A stretch of 64,000 nucleotides of DNA from the NCBI GenBank assembly GCA_029582165.1, contig CM055872.1, forward strand, positions 47,504,195 through 47,568,194, given 5' to 3'. The notes beneath the pieces were generated by a model, which was given only the letters and a program-made list of their open reading frames with translations, ran no database searches and had not been told where the DNA came from. The translations under genes and the position numbers were made by a program. This document shows positions 32,701 through 44,528 of this stretch, one piece after another. Within the stretch, counting starts at the first letter, position 1. Every line of letters starts with the position of its first letter. Source of the DNA: Portulaca oleracea (taxonomy: Eukaryota > Streptophyta > Magnoliopsida > Caryophyllales > Portulacaceae).

Positions 32701-35232
32701 ATTAAAATATGAAATCACTACCATTAGAAAGATAATTTGCTAAAGATTACAATGACGATAATTTTATATTGTAACTCATTATAATTTGTGAGTAATCAAT
32801 AGTCAAAATTTAGTCAATGGACAAACATTTTGGGACAGAGGTAGTACCGCTTATTGCAAATTTATGAGTATTGAGATTCTCCAAAGCAAAAAAAATACTA
32901 CTCACACTATTTTATATTTTACTAGTATATTGATTGTCCTCTTTACAAATTATAGTCAAACTACACAACAAATTGTAATATAAAATCACAACCATTAGAT
33001 TCATAATGCAAAGTACTATTATAAAAATATAATATTGCAATTATTCATAAAATATTATATGCAAGAAAAAACATAAACAATATCAGGCAAGAATGAAAAA
33101 ATTAAAAAGAATATAGAGGTGAATTTGGTACTACTGCAATCCAATTTATTTTTTTTAAAACTACCAATCCAAAATGAAAATAGAGATTATTGTCACACAA
33201 TTAGTGAAAATAGGATTAATTAGAATCCAGTTTTCCCATCTTCATAACCTATTCCCCGTTTTTTTATGCGGCTAGTTGGTTGCGGTTCCACATTGCGCCA
33301 CAACTTTCCATATTCCACCACAACCCACTACAATTTACCACAATCTACCTTTTCAATTTTAATTTATCTATTTATTAAAAGTTAAACTTTATAATTTAAA
33401 ATACCCAAAATCTACCTTTCAATTTTAATTATTCCCACCTAATCACTTTATTCCCTTTTTTCATTAAAAAAATCATCTCACTTTTTCCAATTACGATTTC
33501 AAATATATCAACCCATTTACAATTATTTAAATCACAAGTCACCCCAACTTTTCTCAACCCATCACAATTCACCACATTTTTTCCCCACCGCATCACAACC
33601 AGCCGTATAAAAGAACGGGCCTTAAAACATATCTCCTTTAGGTTTTTTGTTTGGTATTTAAATAAAATTTAAAATATTATACCTTATAATTAATTATAGC
33701 AACTAGCGAAATAAACTGAAGCAGTATAATAATTTTATGGGTTTTTGGCTCAAAATAATCCGAAGTCGGAGTTCATTGGCTGAAAATAATACAAACTCAC
33801 TTTTTGGTTGAAAATGAATCAAACTTTTAATCTATTTACTCAGACTAAACCGAAATTGATTTCCGGCGTCGAAATGCTGATTGGGCAGCCTGAGCACGTG
33901 TTTTGTTAATTGATTTTGGTTTTTAATTTTTTTTAAGCTTATGTAGACTCCAACTCACTTAAACTAATTATAATGACACGACAATGGATTAAAAATAAAA
34001 ATATTTTAACATAATAAATTTAGTTTTCCAACCCCAAAAATTTAAAATTTGACTCAACCCTAACTGTTTGTCTTGTTTTTAATTCCTGTCAATCTTCTCT
34101 CTCCTTTTTCGTTATCTTCTGTAGACCCCAGTCAACATTCCGAAGGAGAAAATTGATTTCGATTTAGTCCGAGTAAATAAATTAAAAGTTTGGATTATTT
34201 TGAGCCAAAAGTGGGCTTTGATTATTTTTCAATTAATGGCCTGATTATTTGAGCCAAAAACCCTAATTTTAATATTTGTGAATGTGATGGGTGCAGCTAT
34301 TATTATTGTATCTTACAAAGGACGAGTGTTTGGTAGAAATGACATCTACATCTACATCTACATCTACATCTACCTTCAAAATTATGAATCTAATGAAGTT
34401 GATTTCATATCATGACATTTGCAAATATGTGGTCAACGGTTAAGGCCTTCCATTGAAATTGAAACACATTACGCACATAAACACTGCACTTTAGTACTAC
34501 CACAAATCCAAATCCAGAAATTCCTAAAAGCAGAAAGTATTGATACCTCAACAACATCAATATTCTGTAAAATATCACCCAGTGTGACAAAATCTCTCAA
34601 TCCAAGCTTGGTTCTTTTTGAACCCAATATAGTAATTGTGCTATAGATAAGCTTCCAACTTCCACTAACCTTCAAAATTAAAGCAAGCAACACATAATTG
34701 GTTAAAAATGCATGCTTTCAAATATGATATTACCAAATATGAACTAAACAATTATTTAGGCTACCTTTTCCAAATTGAGAGTGGGATTGGATGTTGGATT
34801 CTGAGATTCAAGTTGCATCACCAAATCCTCAATCTCCCTCTTCTTGGCAGATGTCACCCCAAACACACCTCTATTTACACCTTCAATTCAAAAATCCGAA
34901 ATTACCCATCACTCAAATCTCAATACCCATTCTAGTGAACCCTGAACCACACAAAAAAGAAAAAGAAATGGACCTTGGAGTGCGTTGTAAATACTGGATT
35001 TGATGAGGGTAATATTGGGTTTTGGGTCCTCAAGCAGACCTGATTTCTGTTCCTCAGCAGCAGCAGCTTTGATAATAGCGGACTGTTTGGATGTTGGGCA
35101 GTGCTTAAAACTTGGGTAGTTAGTCCTGGGTAGAGAGGCAGAGACAGTAATTTGAGTGTTTTTGGTTTTGGATGGTTGTTTCAGTAAGTGTGGAGATGAT
35201 GGTATTGGTGGATTAAGAAGTTTGGAGGCCAT
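29791..35232 (-). CDS. FBN5: Fibrillin 5, plastid-lipid-associated protein (PAP/fibrillin family)
   Basis: Seven exons on the minus strand: 35232-34974, 34880-34765, 34669-34547, 32561-32463, 32382-32332, 31779-31706 and 29878-29791. All junctions are GT-AG and in frame; the protein is 269 aa. Residues 1 to about 65 are Ser/Thr/Lys-rich without acids, as in a plastid transit peptide. The PAP_fibrillin domain follows: [81 protein letters not shown], and the terminal [19 protein letters not shown]5 is a stromal fibrillin that binds solanesyl diphosphate synthases and is needed for plastoquinone-9 synthesis. The start is the ATG that begins the transit peptide. Introns 3 and 6 (about 2 kb and 1.8 kb) are swollen by MITEs and a LINE fragment. 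Assignment to FBN5 rests on remembered sequence and on its neighbour BOLA2. Confidence 0.94.
30425..30870 (-). pseudogene. RTE-type LINE fragment (reverse transcriptase C-terminus) in FBN5 intron 6
   Basis: On the minus strand the stretch reads, with stops and frameshifts, like the C-terminus of plant RTE LINEs: a [13 protein letters not shown] motif, a RWFGHVI-like motif (TGAGATGGTTTGGGCATGTC), an arginine-rich segment and a VIRE-like end. The order matches the family. It has no intact frame and no clear ends. Confidence 0.65.
31170..31425. mobile_element. Harbinger/Tourist-like MITE A in FBN5 intron 6
   Basis: Ends GGGAGTATTTGGTAGGAACC and ACCAACCAAACGCACCC, flanked by TAA at 31167-31169 and 31426-31428. 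The interior is a series of TTTCCC/GGGAAA words. It abuts MITE B and shares the TAA between them. Confidence 0.85.
31429..31628. mobile_element. Harbinger/Tourist-like MITE B, inverted relative to A
   Basis: Ends GAGTGTGTTTGTTTAGTCAA and ATCTTACCAAACGCACCC, flanked by TAA at 31426-31428 and 31629-31631. Its left part (AATGGTCAATCTTTCCGAG, TTGACTTATTTTCCC) is the inverted match of the right part of MITE A, so the two copies lie in opposite orientation. Confidence 0.85.
31958..32170. mobile_element. Stowaway-like MITE lacking its right terminus
   Basis: Begins TA-CTCCCTCCAATATTTTTTAT then CTGTCATTTACGG. It continues with the family interior (AATCTAATGACATCAATTTC, ATGAATCATTATACAAATT) and stops near AATTTCTTAAGCAAC, before the expected GACAGATAAA end. 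Confidence 0.7.
32632..32844. mobile_element. Palindromic Stowaway-like MITE in FBN5 intron 3
   Basis: Left end CCACATTCGTCCCAAAATGT and right end ACATTTTGGGACAGAGGTAG, flanked by TA. Pairing continues inward (GTCCGTTGACTAAATTTTAA with AAAATTTAGTCAATGGAC, then ACAAATTATAATGA with TATAATTTGTGAGTA), so nearly the whole 213 bp can fold on itself. A terminus-like remnant of the same family (GGACAAACATTTTCGGACGA) is at 31831-31850. Confidence 0.8.
33252..33622. mobile_element. TIR MITE (CCCGTTTTTTTATGCGGCT family) in FBN5 intron 3
   Basis: The left end CCCGTTTTTTTATGCGGCTA then GTTGGTTGCGG pairs with the right end CCGCATCACAACCAGCCGTA then TAAAAGAACGGG. Interior CCACAACCCA and ATCACAA words repeat. 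No coding capacity. Confidence 0.65.
34343..34372. repeat. (CATCTA)5 microsatellite
   Basis: Five perfect CATCTA units in FBN5 intron 3, next to a GTGTTTGGTAGAAATGA phrase that resembles a Harbinger end. Confidence 0.9.
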
Positions 35233-37547
35233 TTTTGGTTCAGGAGAGGGAAAATGACAGCAAAACGAAAAAACAAACAGAAAAGAAAAAGGTCTGATAA
35301 TGGTGGTTGGGTAGTATATTTGTTTCGATGGGAGAAGCTCTGAGGTGGTCATAGACTCATGAGTCATGGCTGGGGTGGATTGGAATATGCTCCAAGTAAT
35401 GCACCTCATGTTCCACCGACTTATGAGTTATGAGGGCGTTTCCTCTCTAGCCGAGCGTACTTATGGCTTGCAAAAATTCGGGTATGGGTAAATTTGAATC
35501 GGATAAATTTAGATAATGTAAAAAATTAGACGAAAAATTCATATTTGGACCCCGATTTTATTTCGAATCGGACAATTCCGACGAAGCTAAAATCGGGTTC
35601 GGACAATAGAAAAAAGAGAAATTTTATGTCCGAATATTCACTTCGGTCAAAATCAAAATTCAGACGAAAAATCTATGTTCAAACCCGATTTTTTCCAAGT
35701 CAGATAATTCGGGTAATTCGGATCGGAAAAATTTTTGTCTTTTTAAATTTGGATTTTAGTCATCCCACTTATAGGTATGTGATACGTCGAACTTTAGAAA
35801 TATAACACAGTAAGCTGAATTATTGAACTTTTGGATTTCAGTACATCTCTGCTGAGTTGCTCGAAATATAGTTTACATTACTGCAATCCGATATACAATA
35901 GTTTGGGCTAATGCAATCAAATATATGATATATTAGACTACTACAATCCAATATATGATTAGTTTAAATTACTGTAATCAATATATAAATTTGAAATTAC
36001 TACAATATAAGTGTCACGTAGGAAAACCATCGAGTTAACTCGGAGGAGATGCACTAAAATCTAAAGGTTCAATAATTCAACTTACTATGACATAATTCCA
36101 AAATTCAATTAATTACCATTGTCCCAACCTCTATAGTTCGGCTCATTCAAATCAAATTTCCTTTTGTTAATAGTGCTCCCTCCGTAGTAAAATATATGTA
36201 TAGACCCGACAAATGGATGGTTCGAGGTCGGTATCAAGTTGGTCTATGTTCAACTTATGACAATTTTGGCTCAAATTGTGTCACGCCACATACGAATCCG
36301 ATTCTTGAAGTTTGGTTCAAGTTATTTTTAGGTGAGCCAACTCAGTTTAGGTTTAGTACATGTTCAATCCGTTTGAAGTTTGGGTTGGGTTTGTTTAAAG
36401 TATGCTACAATATATTGGGTTCCAGTTACATACTTACATATGGGTTGGTGGCTCTGATTCGTCTGTGATTTAGCTTAACTTTTGAGTCAATGTTAGTTGG
36501 GGTTTGAAGTGGTTTTAGTTACAACTGCGCCTGGTTAATCTCGAGCAAATATTAATTGGTTGTACTACGAGTTGGGTAGGGTTGGATTTTATATCGAGTC
36601 TGTATAAATAATGTGAGTATATAAACTAAGTGGAGTTAATTTCGAGCCAACATGAATCTAGTGTAAATTATATTGGGTTAAGAACTTAAGATCGACTTGC
36701 ATGGGTTCAATTCAAGTAAGTGTAGATGAGTCATGTTTACAATTAAGCAAAGTTGGACCAGCACACGCACAAATCACAAGTACATATTCACGTGTAACTT
36801 TAGAATATATATTTATGTCATTAACGAATGAAGATTGATTTTGTTGTTCCTTTTTACTCTTATTTCTTCAATTTAATTGACTATATATATGAGAAGAATG
36901 AACGTAGACAATATTTCGGTTATATTGGACCAACTACTATTTAGAGTGTTCCTCGTGTGTGTTTTGATTATGATAACCTAATGCTTGTGTGCTAACTTAT
37001 AATATAGAATTGTTCTATTTGTTCTGCTCATAGAAGTACAAAATTAGGCTTTGGGAATCCTAGTAATGCATTGATCTCTACTATATTACAATGGAAATGA
37101 GCAATCACTTAAAATTGAAAATGTGAGGATCAAATACTTGTACTAATGATGCTCACAAAAGCATATCAAGATCATCAAGTGAAGTTGCGAAGAGAACATT
37201 CTAGTAGTATTGTCTCAGGAAAGATTTACAATATTCCAATATTCTTGTTAATATGCCTTTTAGGAGACTTTAGCCGTGACTAATTTCGTGTGTGTGTGAA
37301 GCATTTTGGAAACATTTGCATAATGTTTTGATGTGCATATTTTGACTGTGTTCTTGGAGTCAATTCGATTGTTAAAAGTAAGCGATGGAGAATGATAAGA
37401 CTAAATAATTAGTTAAGATAATATTTATATACATTTAGAAGAAGATAATATCTTGTAAGTTGTAACATTGGCAAGAGATAAGAGGAAATCGTCTTCGTTG
37501 TCAAGTTAAAAAAAAAACATTCTTTCTTTCCTAAACTTTATAAAATA
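35233..37547. other. FBN5 upstream region and repeat-derived intergenic DNA
   Basis: The 200 bp right of 35232 should hold the FBN5 5' UTR and promoter. Positions 35460-35770 repeat words such as AATTCGGGTAT, AAAATCGGGTTCGGACAAT and CCGATTTT, a decayed repeat also seen at 16380-16650 and 60370-60560. CTCCCTCCGTAGTAAAATA near 36178 is a lone Stowaway end. Positions 36200-36740 are rich in GGGTT/AACCC words like a degraded hAT. No gene is seen at 36740-37547. Confidence 0.4.
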
Positions 37548-38237
37548 TGATACGTCACAAGTGCACAAGTGTGGATATATATCAAGGTCGTTCCCATAAG
37601 GACCTGCTTAACAATGCACCAAACTATCTCTTTAATTTATTTCTAAATCGATCGATTTCAAGGGTGATTGTTTAACAAACTAATTCTAACTATCAAAAGG
37701 TGTAGATTCTAAGGATAAATCAAATGAGTAAAGACGTTAAAGGGACAAACCTAAGTTGCTAACAAATCCAACAAGTGGATTGAACTTGAATTTCATTAAT
37801 TTGGACAACTTTTAAGATAGATGTATCGCATAAAGTCTTTCGCAATGATCTTTGGGAAAAGAAGTAAATTTCCTAGCAAAGTTAATCACCTACTTTCATA
37901 GATATTTGAACTTTAACTAAATTGATCATCAACTTATCAAACAACCCATAATTCTTCACCTCTATGTTTAGCTGTTTTTAAAACTAGTTCAACCTAAGTT
38001 TTTTGATTTTCGAATTTCTCCTATCAGTGTTTCATTCAACAATCTAAAACCATACTGTTGTGGCCAATCAAAAGTAATGACAAACATAACCAAAGGTTGA
38101 ATAAAAATGCATCCAAATCATATTCAAATCATGTTCAATCTAAAAAATTCAATCCATCAACTATGTAGTGTATTCCCCAAATAAAATGAAAAGTACTCAC
38201 TACTCATAATTTGGACAACTTTTAGGATATATATATC

Positions 38238-39326
38238 TGATCCGGGAAACCCGGAGGTCCTTCAAATGAATAACTATAGGAGGCCAAGGATCCACTAACT
38301 ACTTAGGTTTGAGAAAACCCCAATTTAGAACTCATAAAATTATCAATAAATTTTAGGGTTTTCTGGTTTTGGAGATGAACAACAAATAGAATAAGAATTA
38401 AAAGGGATATGGACAATTGTAAAGAGTAATCACTCATCCAATTGAACTAAGATGTCCAATCATTTGCACAAGCACCTTCCACAAGCAAAGAGTCTTGAAA
38501 CACCCATGAAATCTCAAAAAGAGTAGAGGAAGAACACCCACTCACCAAGAAGGGAAATCACCAAGCAATTTCCACCCAAAGGATTAGCTTTCATTGATTA
38601 GGGTTTGAAAAACCACAATTACAAACTCTCCAAGTGAGAGGAATTTTGAGTCTAAATCTAAAAGCTTCAACAAAAATCACTACAAAAATATAACATTGGG
38701 GTATATATAGGAAGGGGGAAGAAACAACGAAATTTTAGTTCCGAAAAGGCCCGTCATGGGCGTTATGCCGGTTGTCACGGGCATGACGAGCTTCGGAAAT
38801 TTAAATTCACTATTGCAGGGTCGTCACGGGCGTGACGACAGGGGGTAGCGTGCGTGACGATCTGGATAGTTTTTCTGCCAACTTCAAACTAGCATAACTT
38901 CTTCATCTGAACTTCGTTTTAGGCTCATAATATATCGATGAAAAGCTCTCAGTGTCTACTTTGAGCTCCCAAAATTTGAAGTCCATCAGAGTTGTATTGA
39001 AGGATTTATGACCAAAACAGTGAAGATATGTCTTTTCTTGTTGTCCCATTTTGCCCAAAAACATGATATTCTTCAACTTGCTTCTCTTGGCTTGGCTTTG
39101 TTCCCTCGTGACTTCTTCTTAGCCTCCTCAGGGTTTCTTTTTGGGGCTTGACTTGACCCTCCATGGTTCCATCCCGGCCTTTGTGTAATGACCAAAGCAC
39201 CCCTACACTTCCTAGACAGTCAATTTGGGGCTTCAAAAGCGATCGGAGCTTGACTTGAAGGAAAACTAGCTTTGACCCACTTTTGTTATTTCTTTTGTGA
39301 TAAGGACCCTTGGGAAATATGGATCA
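38238..39326 (-). repeat. 3' LTR of element G1
   Basis: TGATCCGGGAAACCCGG ... GGAAATATGGATCA, closely similar to 41754-42844. It contains a perfect 20-bp palindrome GTCGTCACGGGCGTGACGAC at 38820-38839. Confidence 0.92.
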
Positions 39327-40157
39327 GACTCCCCTTGTTGGAGAAGAGTTGCCCTCAACTCTTGGGAGTTCAAATCTAGCCGACCGCTCACGTGACATCA
39401 ACTCAATAGAACCCATTTGCCGCATCAAAGTGACACTCATCAACCCCTTCTTCGTAAAGGTGTAGCAATTTCAGAAGGAAAAAGGGACCAACTCACCATC
39501 AAGAGGGACCTTCACATACTTAGCGGTCATCATTTTGTTGAAGGCCACAGGGTAGTCGTCACAAGAGATGTCAAGGTCAAAGACGATAGAAGATGCCTCT
39601 TCCTTGGTCGATCTCAATGCGGGAGGAAGCAATCTAGGGTGTTGAGTTATGGACTTGTCAACATGCATTTCGTCTCCAAGTTGGGGTTTGGGCATGGGCG
39701 GAAATGGCTTAACGCTTGCAATCATGGTGTGGAGCTTGGTCGGAGGCCTTTTGGGTGAAGGTTGGGGACAAGGGAGGGAGATAGGTAAATTTTGAGGAGC
39801 TATGGATCTCTCAACCTCGTTGGGATTGCCTTTTCACAAAAGTAAAGTCAAATGTGGCTTCGTTTCACGCAAAGCACTCTCATCCCGTGTTTCACTCATG
39901 TGGATGAGACCTCTCTTCTCACTTCCCATTCCAGTTTGATTTTCATAGAGTTGGGTAGGTGAGAGGGGTCTGAGCACAATCCGTCGTTTTCCCATCAAGA
40001 AGGAGTAAGTGTTCTCATGACCATCATGGATAGCATGCCTATCATATTGTCAAGGTCTTCCAAGGAGCAAATGACAAGCATCCATGGGAACGATATCACA
40101 AAGAACACTATCTATGTAAGAACCAATGGAAAAAGATATCAAGGCTTGTTGAGATAC

Positions 40158-40964
40158 CTAAAGATGACCACCATCTTTAAGCCCTTGCAAGCTATAAAGT
40201 TGGGGATGAGCTAGAACGGGCAATTGAAGCATCTCCACCAAAGTACTAGATTCCACATTCGTACCGCTCCCACTATCGATGATCATCTTGCACACTCTAT
40301 CGTTGATGGTGCATCGGGTATGGAAGAGCATTTCCCGTTGAGAATCATCCAGAGGATCCTTGGTCATGACTAGGGATCGCCGAGGAGACAAGACCTCTTC
40401 CTTTTGAACTTGAGTCTCAACAATAGTCGTAGAGGATTCCGAACCATCCAGCAATTCAACCATCTTGGCAGGGCGTAGCGATTGGTAGTGGCCATACTCC
40501 CTACACTTAAAACATTTTCTACCCTTGAGCTTTCTAAGGTATTCCTTCTCATCCTCGCGAGCTTCAATAGATGGTTTGGATGACTTCAAAGATCGACTTC
40601 CTTTGGACGGTACCTCATACCGAGAGTGAGCACCACCCTTGCTAGAAGACCATGATTGAGCCTTCTTTTCCTTCCTCCAATCATGAGGATCACCAACTCT
40701 AGGCCCATGAGTAGAAGTACCACGACGGTGTTCAATATAAGACCTTTGATATTCACTATAAGATCTCCCGTAATCATCACGGACCTTTCTCGAGGAACCG
40801 ATTTGCAATTTTGCCACGGCATAGCTCAAATCACTCACTTGACGTTGTATCATTTCCTGACTATCTATGACATGTTGAAGAGCCATATCAAGAGTGGTTT
40901 TGGGAGGGGAGTTGGGTTGAGGAGGGAATTTTCGATCGCCCATTTGACTAGACGATGAGGCCAT
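40158..40964 (-). pseudogene. Gag-protease fragment of element G1
   Basis: Open frame of 268 aa on the minus strand from ATG at 40964. The first 130 residues are a basic, Ser/Arg-rich gag tail. A CCHC zinc knuckle follows near residue 143 (CFKCREYGHYQ), whose final cysteine appears to be Arg (SLRP). A retropepsin core MIIDSGSGTNV comes near residue 225. The N-terminal capsid part of gag and everything after the protease active site are missing. The flanking minus-strand frames down to about 39470 look like decayed coding sequence without recognisable domains. Confidence 0.8.
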
Positions 40965-41753
40965 GTGAGGAGTTTGAGGGGATTGATGGGCTAAGGAAAA
41001 TACATTCGGGTGAGGCTTCGGAGTTATTTAGTGGCTAAGAAAATTTGTGGAGTTTTCGCGAGGCTATTTTTTTGTGGGGGAAGATGAGATGAATCCGGCA
41101 ATGGGGAATGACGAATGAGCAACAATAGGAGATAATCAACAAGGCAAAGTTATACACCAAGTGACCACCTCGCACAATTAGAACAATAGCCAACACAAGA
41201 TTATCCAACATGATCAACCAAGTCAACAATTAACACCCAATTCAACCATTGACATCCATAGAGGAAGCATAAACAACCACCAAAATCCCAAATTGCACAC
41301 ACTTCAACTACCTCTTCAAATGCTACCCAAATCAACTCCAAACCAAGTCCCAATCAATAACAATAACAACCATATACTCCCAACAAATCACTACCAACAA
41401 CAAGGGGTCATGTATAACATTCACTTAAGTACCAAAAAATCACAACAAATTCAACCCAAACATACCAAAATCCAAAAAAAAAAAAAAAAAAACTCAAAAC
41501 ATAACAAAAAAATTCTAGGCAAGCTCAACTCAAAAAATCAACCCAATACTCAATGAATACTTGGACCCAAATGATAAAATTCATATCCCAACACCCTAAA
41601 GACATCAAGGGACCAATATCAATCATCAAGTATGAGTTTTGCATCCATAAACATCAAGAACAAACCCAAAACTTCATTAACATAAACCCAAAAAAATCTG
41701 GAATTTTTTTTCACCACATGAGCATAAGTTCTAATCCTTGCTCTAATACCAAA

Positions 41754-42844
41754 TGATACGGGAAACCCGGGGGTCCTTCGAATGGATAAATATGGGAGGC
41801 CAAAGATCCACTAACTACTTAGGGTTTGAGAAAACCTCAATTTAGAACTCATAAAACTATCATTAATTTTTAGGGTTTTGGGGTTTTAGAGATGAACAAC
41901 AAACACAATAAGAATTAAATGGGATATGGACAATTGTAAAGAGTAATCACTCACCCAATTGAACTAAAATGTTCAATCACTTGCACAAGCACCTTCCACA
42001 AGCAAAGAGTCTTGAAACACCCAAGAAATCTCACAAAGAGTGGAGGAAGAACACCCACTCACTAAGAAGAGAAATCACCCAGCAATTTCCACCCAAAGGA
42101 TTAGCTTTCATTGATTAGGGTTTGAAAACCCACAATTACAAACTCTCCAAGTGAGAGGAATTTTGAGTCTAAATCTAAAAGCTTCAACAAAAATCCCTAC
42201 AAAAATATAACATTGGGGTATATATAAGAAGGGGAAAGAAACAATGAAATTTTAGATCCAGAAAGGCCCGTCACGGGCGTTACACCTGTCGTCATGGGCG
42301 TAACGAGCTTCGGCAATTTAAATTCACTGCTGCAGGGTCGTCACGGGCGTGACGACAGGGGGTAGCGGGCGTGACGATCTGGATAGTTTTTCTGCCAACT
42401 TCAAACTAGCATAACTTCTTCATCTGAACTCTGTTTTAGGCCCATATTATATCGATGGAAAGCTCTCGGTGTCTACTTTAAGCTCCCAAAATTTGAAGTC
42501 CATCAGAGTTGTATTGAAAGAGTTATGACCAAAACAGTGAAGATATGTCTTTTCTTGTTGTCCCATTTTACCCAAAAACATGATATTCTTCAACTTGCTT
42601 CTCTTGGCTTGGCTTTGTTCCCTCGTGACTTCTTCTTAGCCTCCTTGGGGTTTCTTTTTGGGGCTTGACTTGACCCTCCATGGTTCCATCCCGGCCCTTG
42701 TGTAATGACCAAAGCACCCCTACACTTCCTTAGACAGTCAACTTGGGGCTTCAAAAGCGATCCGAGCTTGACTTGAAGGAAAACTAGCTTTGACCCACTT
42801 TTGTTATTTCTTCTATGCTAAGGACCCTCGGGAAATATGGATCA
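41754..42844 (-). repeat. 5' LTR of element G1
   Basis: TGATACGGGAAACCCGG ... GGAAATATGGATCA. On the minus strand the TATA-like TTATATATACCCC lies at about 42216-42228. The palindromic array (42266-42380, including the perfect 20-mer at 42337-42356) lies upstream of it, in U3. Confidence 0.92.
42266..42380. promoter_or_regulatory. Palindrome array in U3 of the G1 5' LTR
   Basis: Successive palindromes around a CGGGCG core: CCGTCACGGGCGTTAC, CGTCATGGGCGTAACG, GTCGTCACGGGCGTGACGAC (perfect, 42337-42356) and GTAGCGGGCGTGAC. They lie about 40-160 bp upstream of the TATA-like box on the element's strand. The same array, slightly diverged, is at 38751-38861. Confidence 0.6.
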
Positions 42845-44098
42845 ATATCGCATAAAGTCTTTCGCAATGATCTTTTGGAAAAGAAGTGAATTTCCTAGCA
42901 AAGTTAATCACCTACTTTCATAGATATTTAAACTTTAACTAAATTGATCATCAACTTATCAAACAACCCATAATTCTTAACCTCTATGTTTAGCTGTTTT
43001 TAAAACTAGTTCAACCTAAGTTTTTCGATTTTTGAATTTCTCCGATCAGTGTTTCATTCAACAATCTAAATCCATACTGTTGGTGGCCAATCAAAAGTAA
43101 TGACAAACATAACCAAAGGTTGAATAAAAATGCATCCAAATCATATTCAAATCATGTTCAATCTAAAAAATTCAATCCGTCAACTATGTAGTGTATTCCC
43201 TAAATAAAATGAAAAGTACTTACTACTCATGATTAAACTACAAAAGTAAATAAAATCTACTCTAGAAAGCATATAAAACTAAAGAAAAAGAGAAATGAAC
43301 CAAAATTTGCAGCAAGCCCTTAGAAGACTATGATAATTGTGGACTTTTGCTCCTCAACACTATAGTGATTTTGAGTAACTCTTGATTATGACGGAATGAA
43401 GGGGATTGATGAAGCTAGAGATGGGGGTGGACGGTCGTGGATGATCATGAAAGCAGCTGGCAATCTTAAGTTATAGGAAAAAAGGGACGAAACAATTGAA
43501 TTTGGACAAACGACCCTGACATGAATCGTGTTTAGGACAACTCGAATCGTTTCCTGCATTACATGACATGTGTCATCCTCAACACAGGTCATGTTAGTCG
43601 TTTTTGGGAATACTGGGATTGTAAGAGGATGACACGAAACATGTCATGTCCAGCACCAGCTTTAAAAATTTCAAGGTCAACTTGTTTTGGTTGTATCTCC
43701 TTCGTTTGACATCCAATTGATTTCGTTCTTGAGTCATTAGAAAGCTTCAGGAGCCTATATTTAATTGGTACAAATGAGGCAATCATAGAATAAATGTGGA
43801 GAAAATAGTGAGCAAAAGAGTATGCATGAATATGTCTTCGCACACTTCACCTATCTAACTCATAACTCCTTCATTTCAACTCAAAATTGAGCTTATCATA
43901 CATTGTTAGAAAGCTCTTTCAAAATCAAGGCATGTATGTGAAATTCTGAGTTTAAATAAATTATATTTACAAATCAAACAAAACACCCAAAACTCAAGTA
44001 TGATAGTAAAATAAAGAAATTATATCAATTAGACACATTAATCCCTAAATTTCACTATCTAAATGCTCTAAAAATTAAGTCAATATATGTCCTTATCA

Positions 44099-44528
44099 TA
44101 ATACTTCCACCCCAAGTTCGACCAATTTACCATTTAAGGGGACCCATTGCTTTATGTTTTCAGGAGACCGTTTTCCATTAAAGAAAATGTGTCTTGTTTA
44201 TATTCCACCAAGTATTTTTCGTACTTCCATAGTTCTAATTAGGTTCTAGGAATAGTTTCCTAGAGGTTGTTCCTTAGTAGTCATAAACTCGAAAAAGTGA
44301 TAGACACATTTAAGCCCCCTTATGTCCTTGCATATATCTATTCTAACAATTAGTATCAACATACTGTTCTCATGTATAGCTTAACACCTAGAGAAGATCT
44401 TGAAGATAAATACACAATAGGAAATATTTAAGGGCCAATATATGATCAAACCTCCATATTTTAATTGCCATAAACACAAATGGTCAAAGACAAGGATATA
44501 GTACAATATTCAAGTAGATGATTACCAA
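44099..44528. other. Gap between LTR and copia remnant, no gene seen
   Basis: AT-rich. The first bases may be internal sequence of the element whose LTR ends at 44098. Nothing else is recognised. Confidence 0.35.

Larger units (their letters stand above)
38238..42844 (-). mobile_element. Non-autonomous Ty3-gypsy LTR retrotransposon (element G1)
   Basis: 4.6 kb, flanked by a perfect 5-bp duplication ATATC (38233-38237, 42845-42849). The LTRs are 38238-39326 and 41754-42844. Reading on the minus strand, the primer-binding site next to the right-hand LTR is TGGTATTAGAGC, close to the initiator-Met tRNA complement. The polypurine tract AAGGGGAGTC abuts the left-hand LTR. The 2.4 kb interior encodes a gag/protease fragment but has no reverse transcriptase, RNase H or integrase, so it needs help from another element to move. 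Confidence 0.92.
37797..43235. repeat. Tandem duplicated unit of about 415 bp, second copy split by the gypsy element
   Basis: Unit A, 37797-38208, starts AATTTGGACAACTTTTAAGA and contains TCGCATAAAGTCTTTCGCAA, TTTAACTAAATTGATCATCA and CCATACTGTTG. Unit B starts at 38209 with AATTTGGACAACTTTTAGGA, is broken at 38237 by the LTR element, and resumes at 42850 to about 43235. The duplication therefore came before the insertion. Confidence 0.85.
37548..44098 (-). mobile_element. LTR (probably solo) of a gypsy-type element, split by a later insertion
   Basis: The outer sequence starts TGATACGTCACAAGTGCACA at 37548 and ends ATGTCCTTATCA at 44098, TG...CA ends. Immediately to the right on the minus strand lies a purine tract (AACTTGGGGTGGAAGTAT), as expected for a polypurine tract next to a 3' LTR. 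About 1.9 kb remains once the 4.6 kb element at 38238-42844 is removed. It contains phrases common in plant gypsy LTRs (CATAACTCCTTCATTTC, AGAAAGCTCTTTC). Part of it is tandemly duplicated. The boundaries are inferred. Confidence 0.5.

Noticed and set aside
36196..36468. 90-codon open frame
   Set aside because: Lies in degraded GGGTT/AACCC-rich repeat sequence, with no recognisable domain.
41293..41756. Asn/Gln/Lys-rich open frames on the plus strand
   Set aside because: Low-complexity A/C-rich leader of the G1 retrotransposon, opposite to the element's coding strand.
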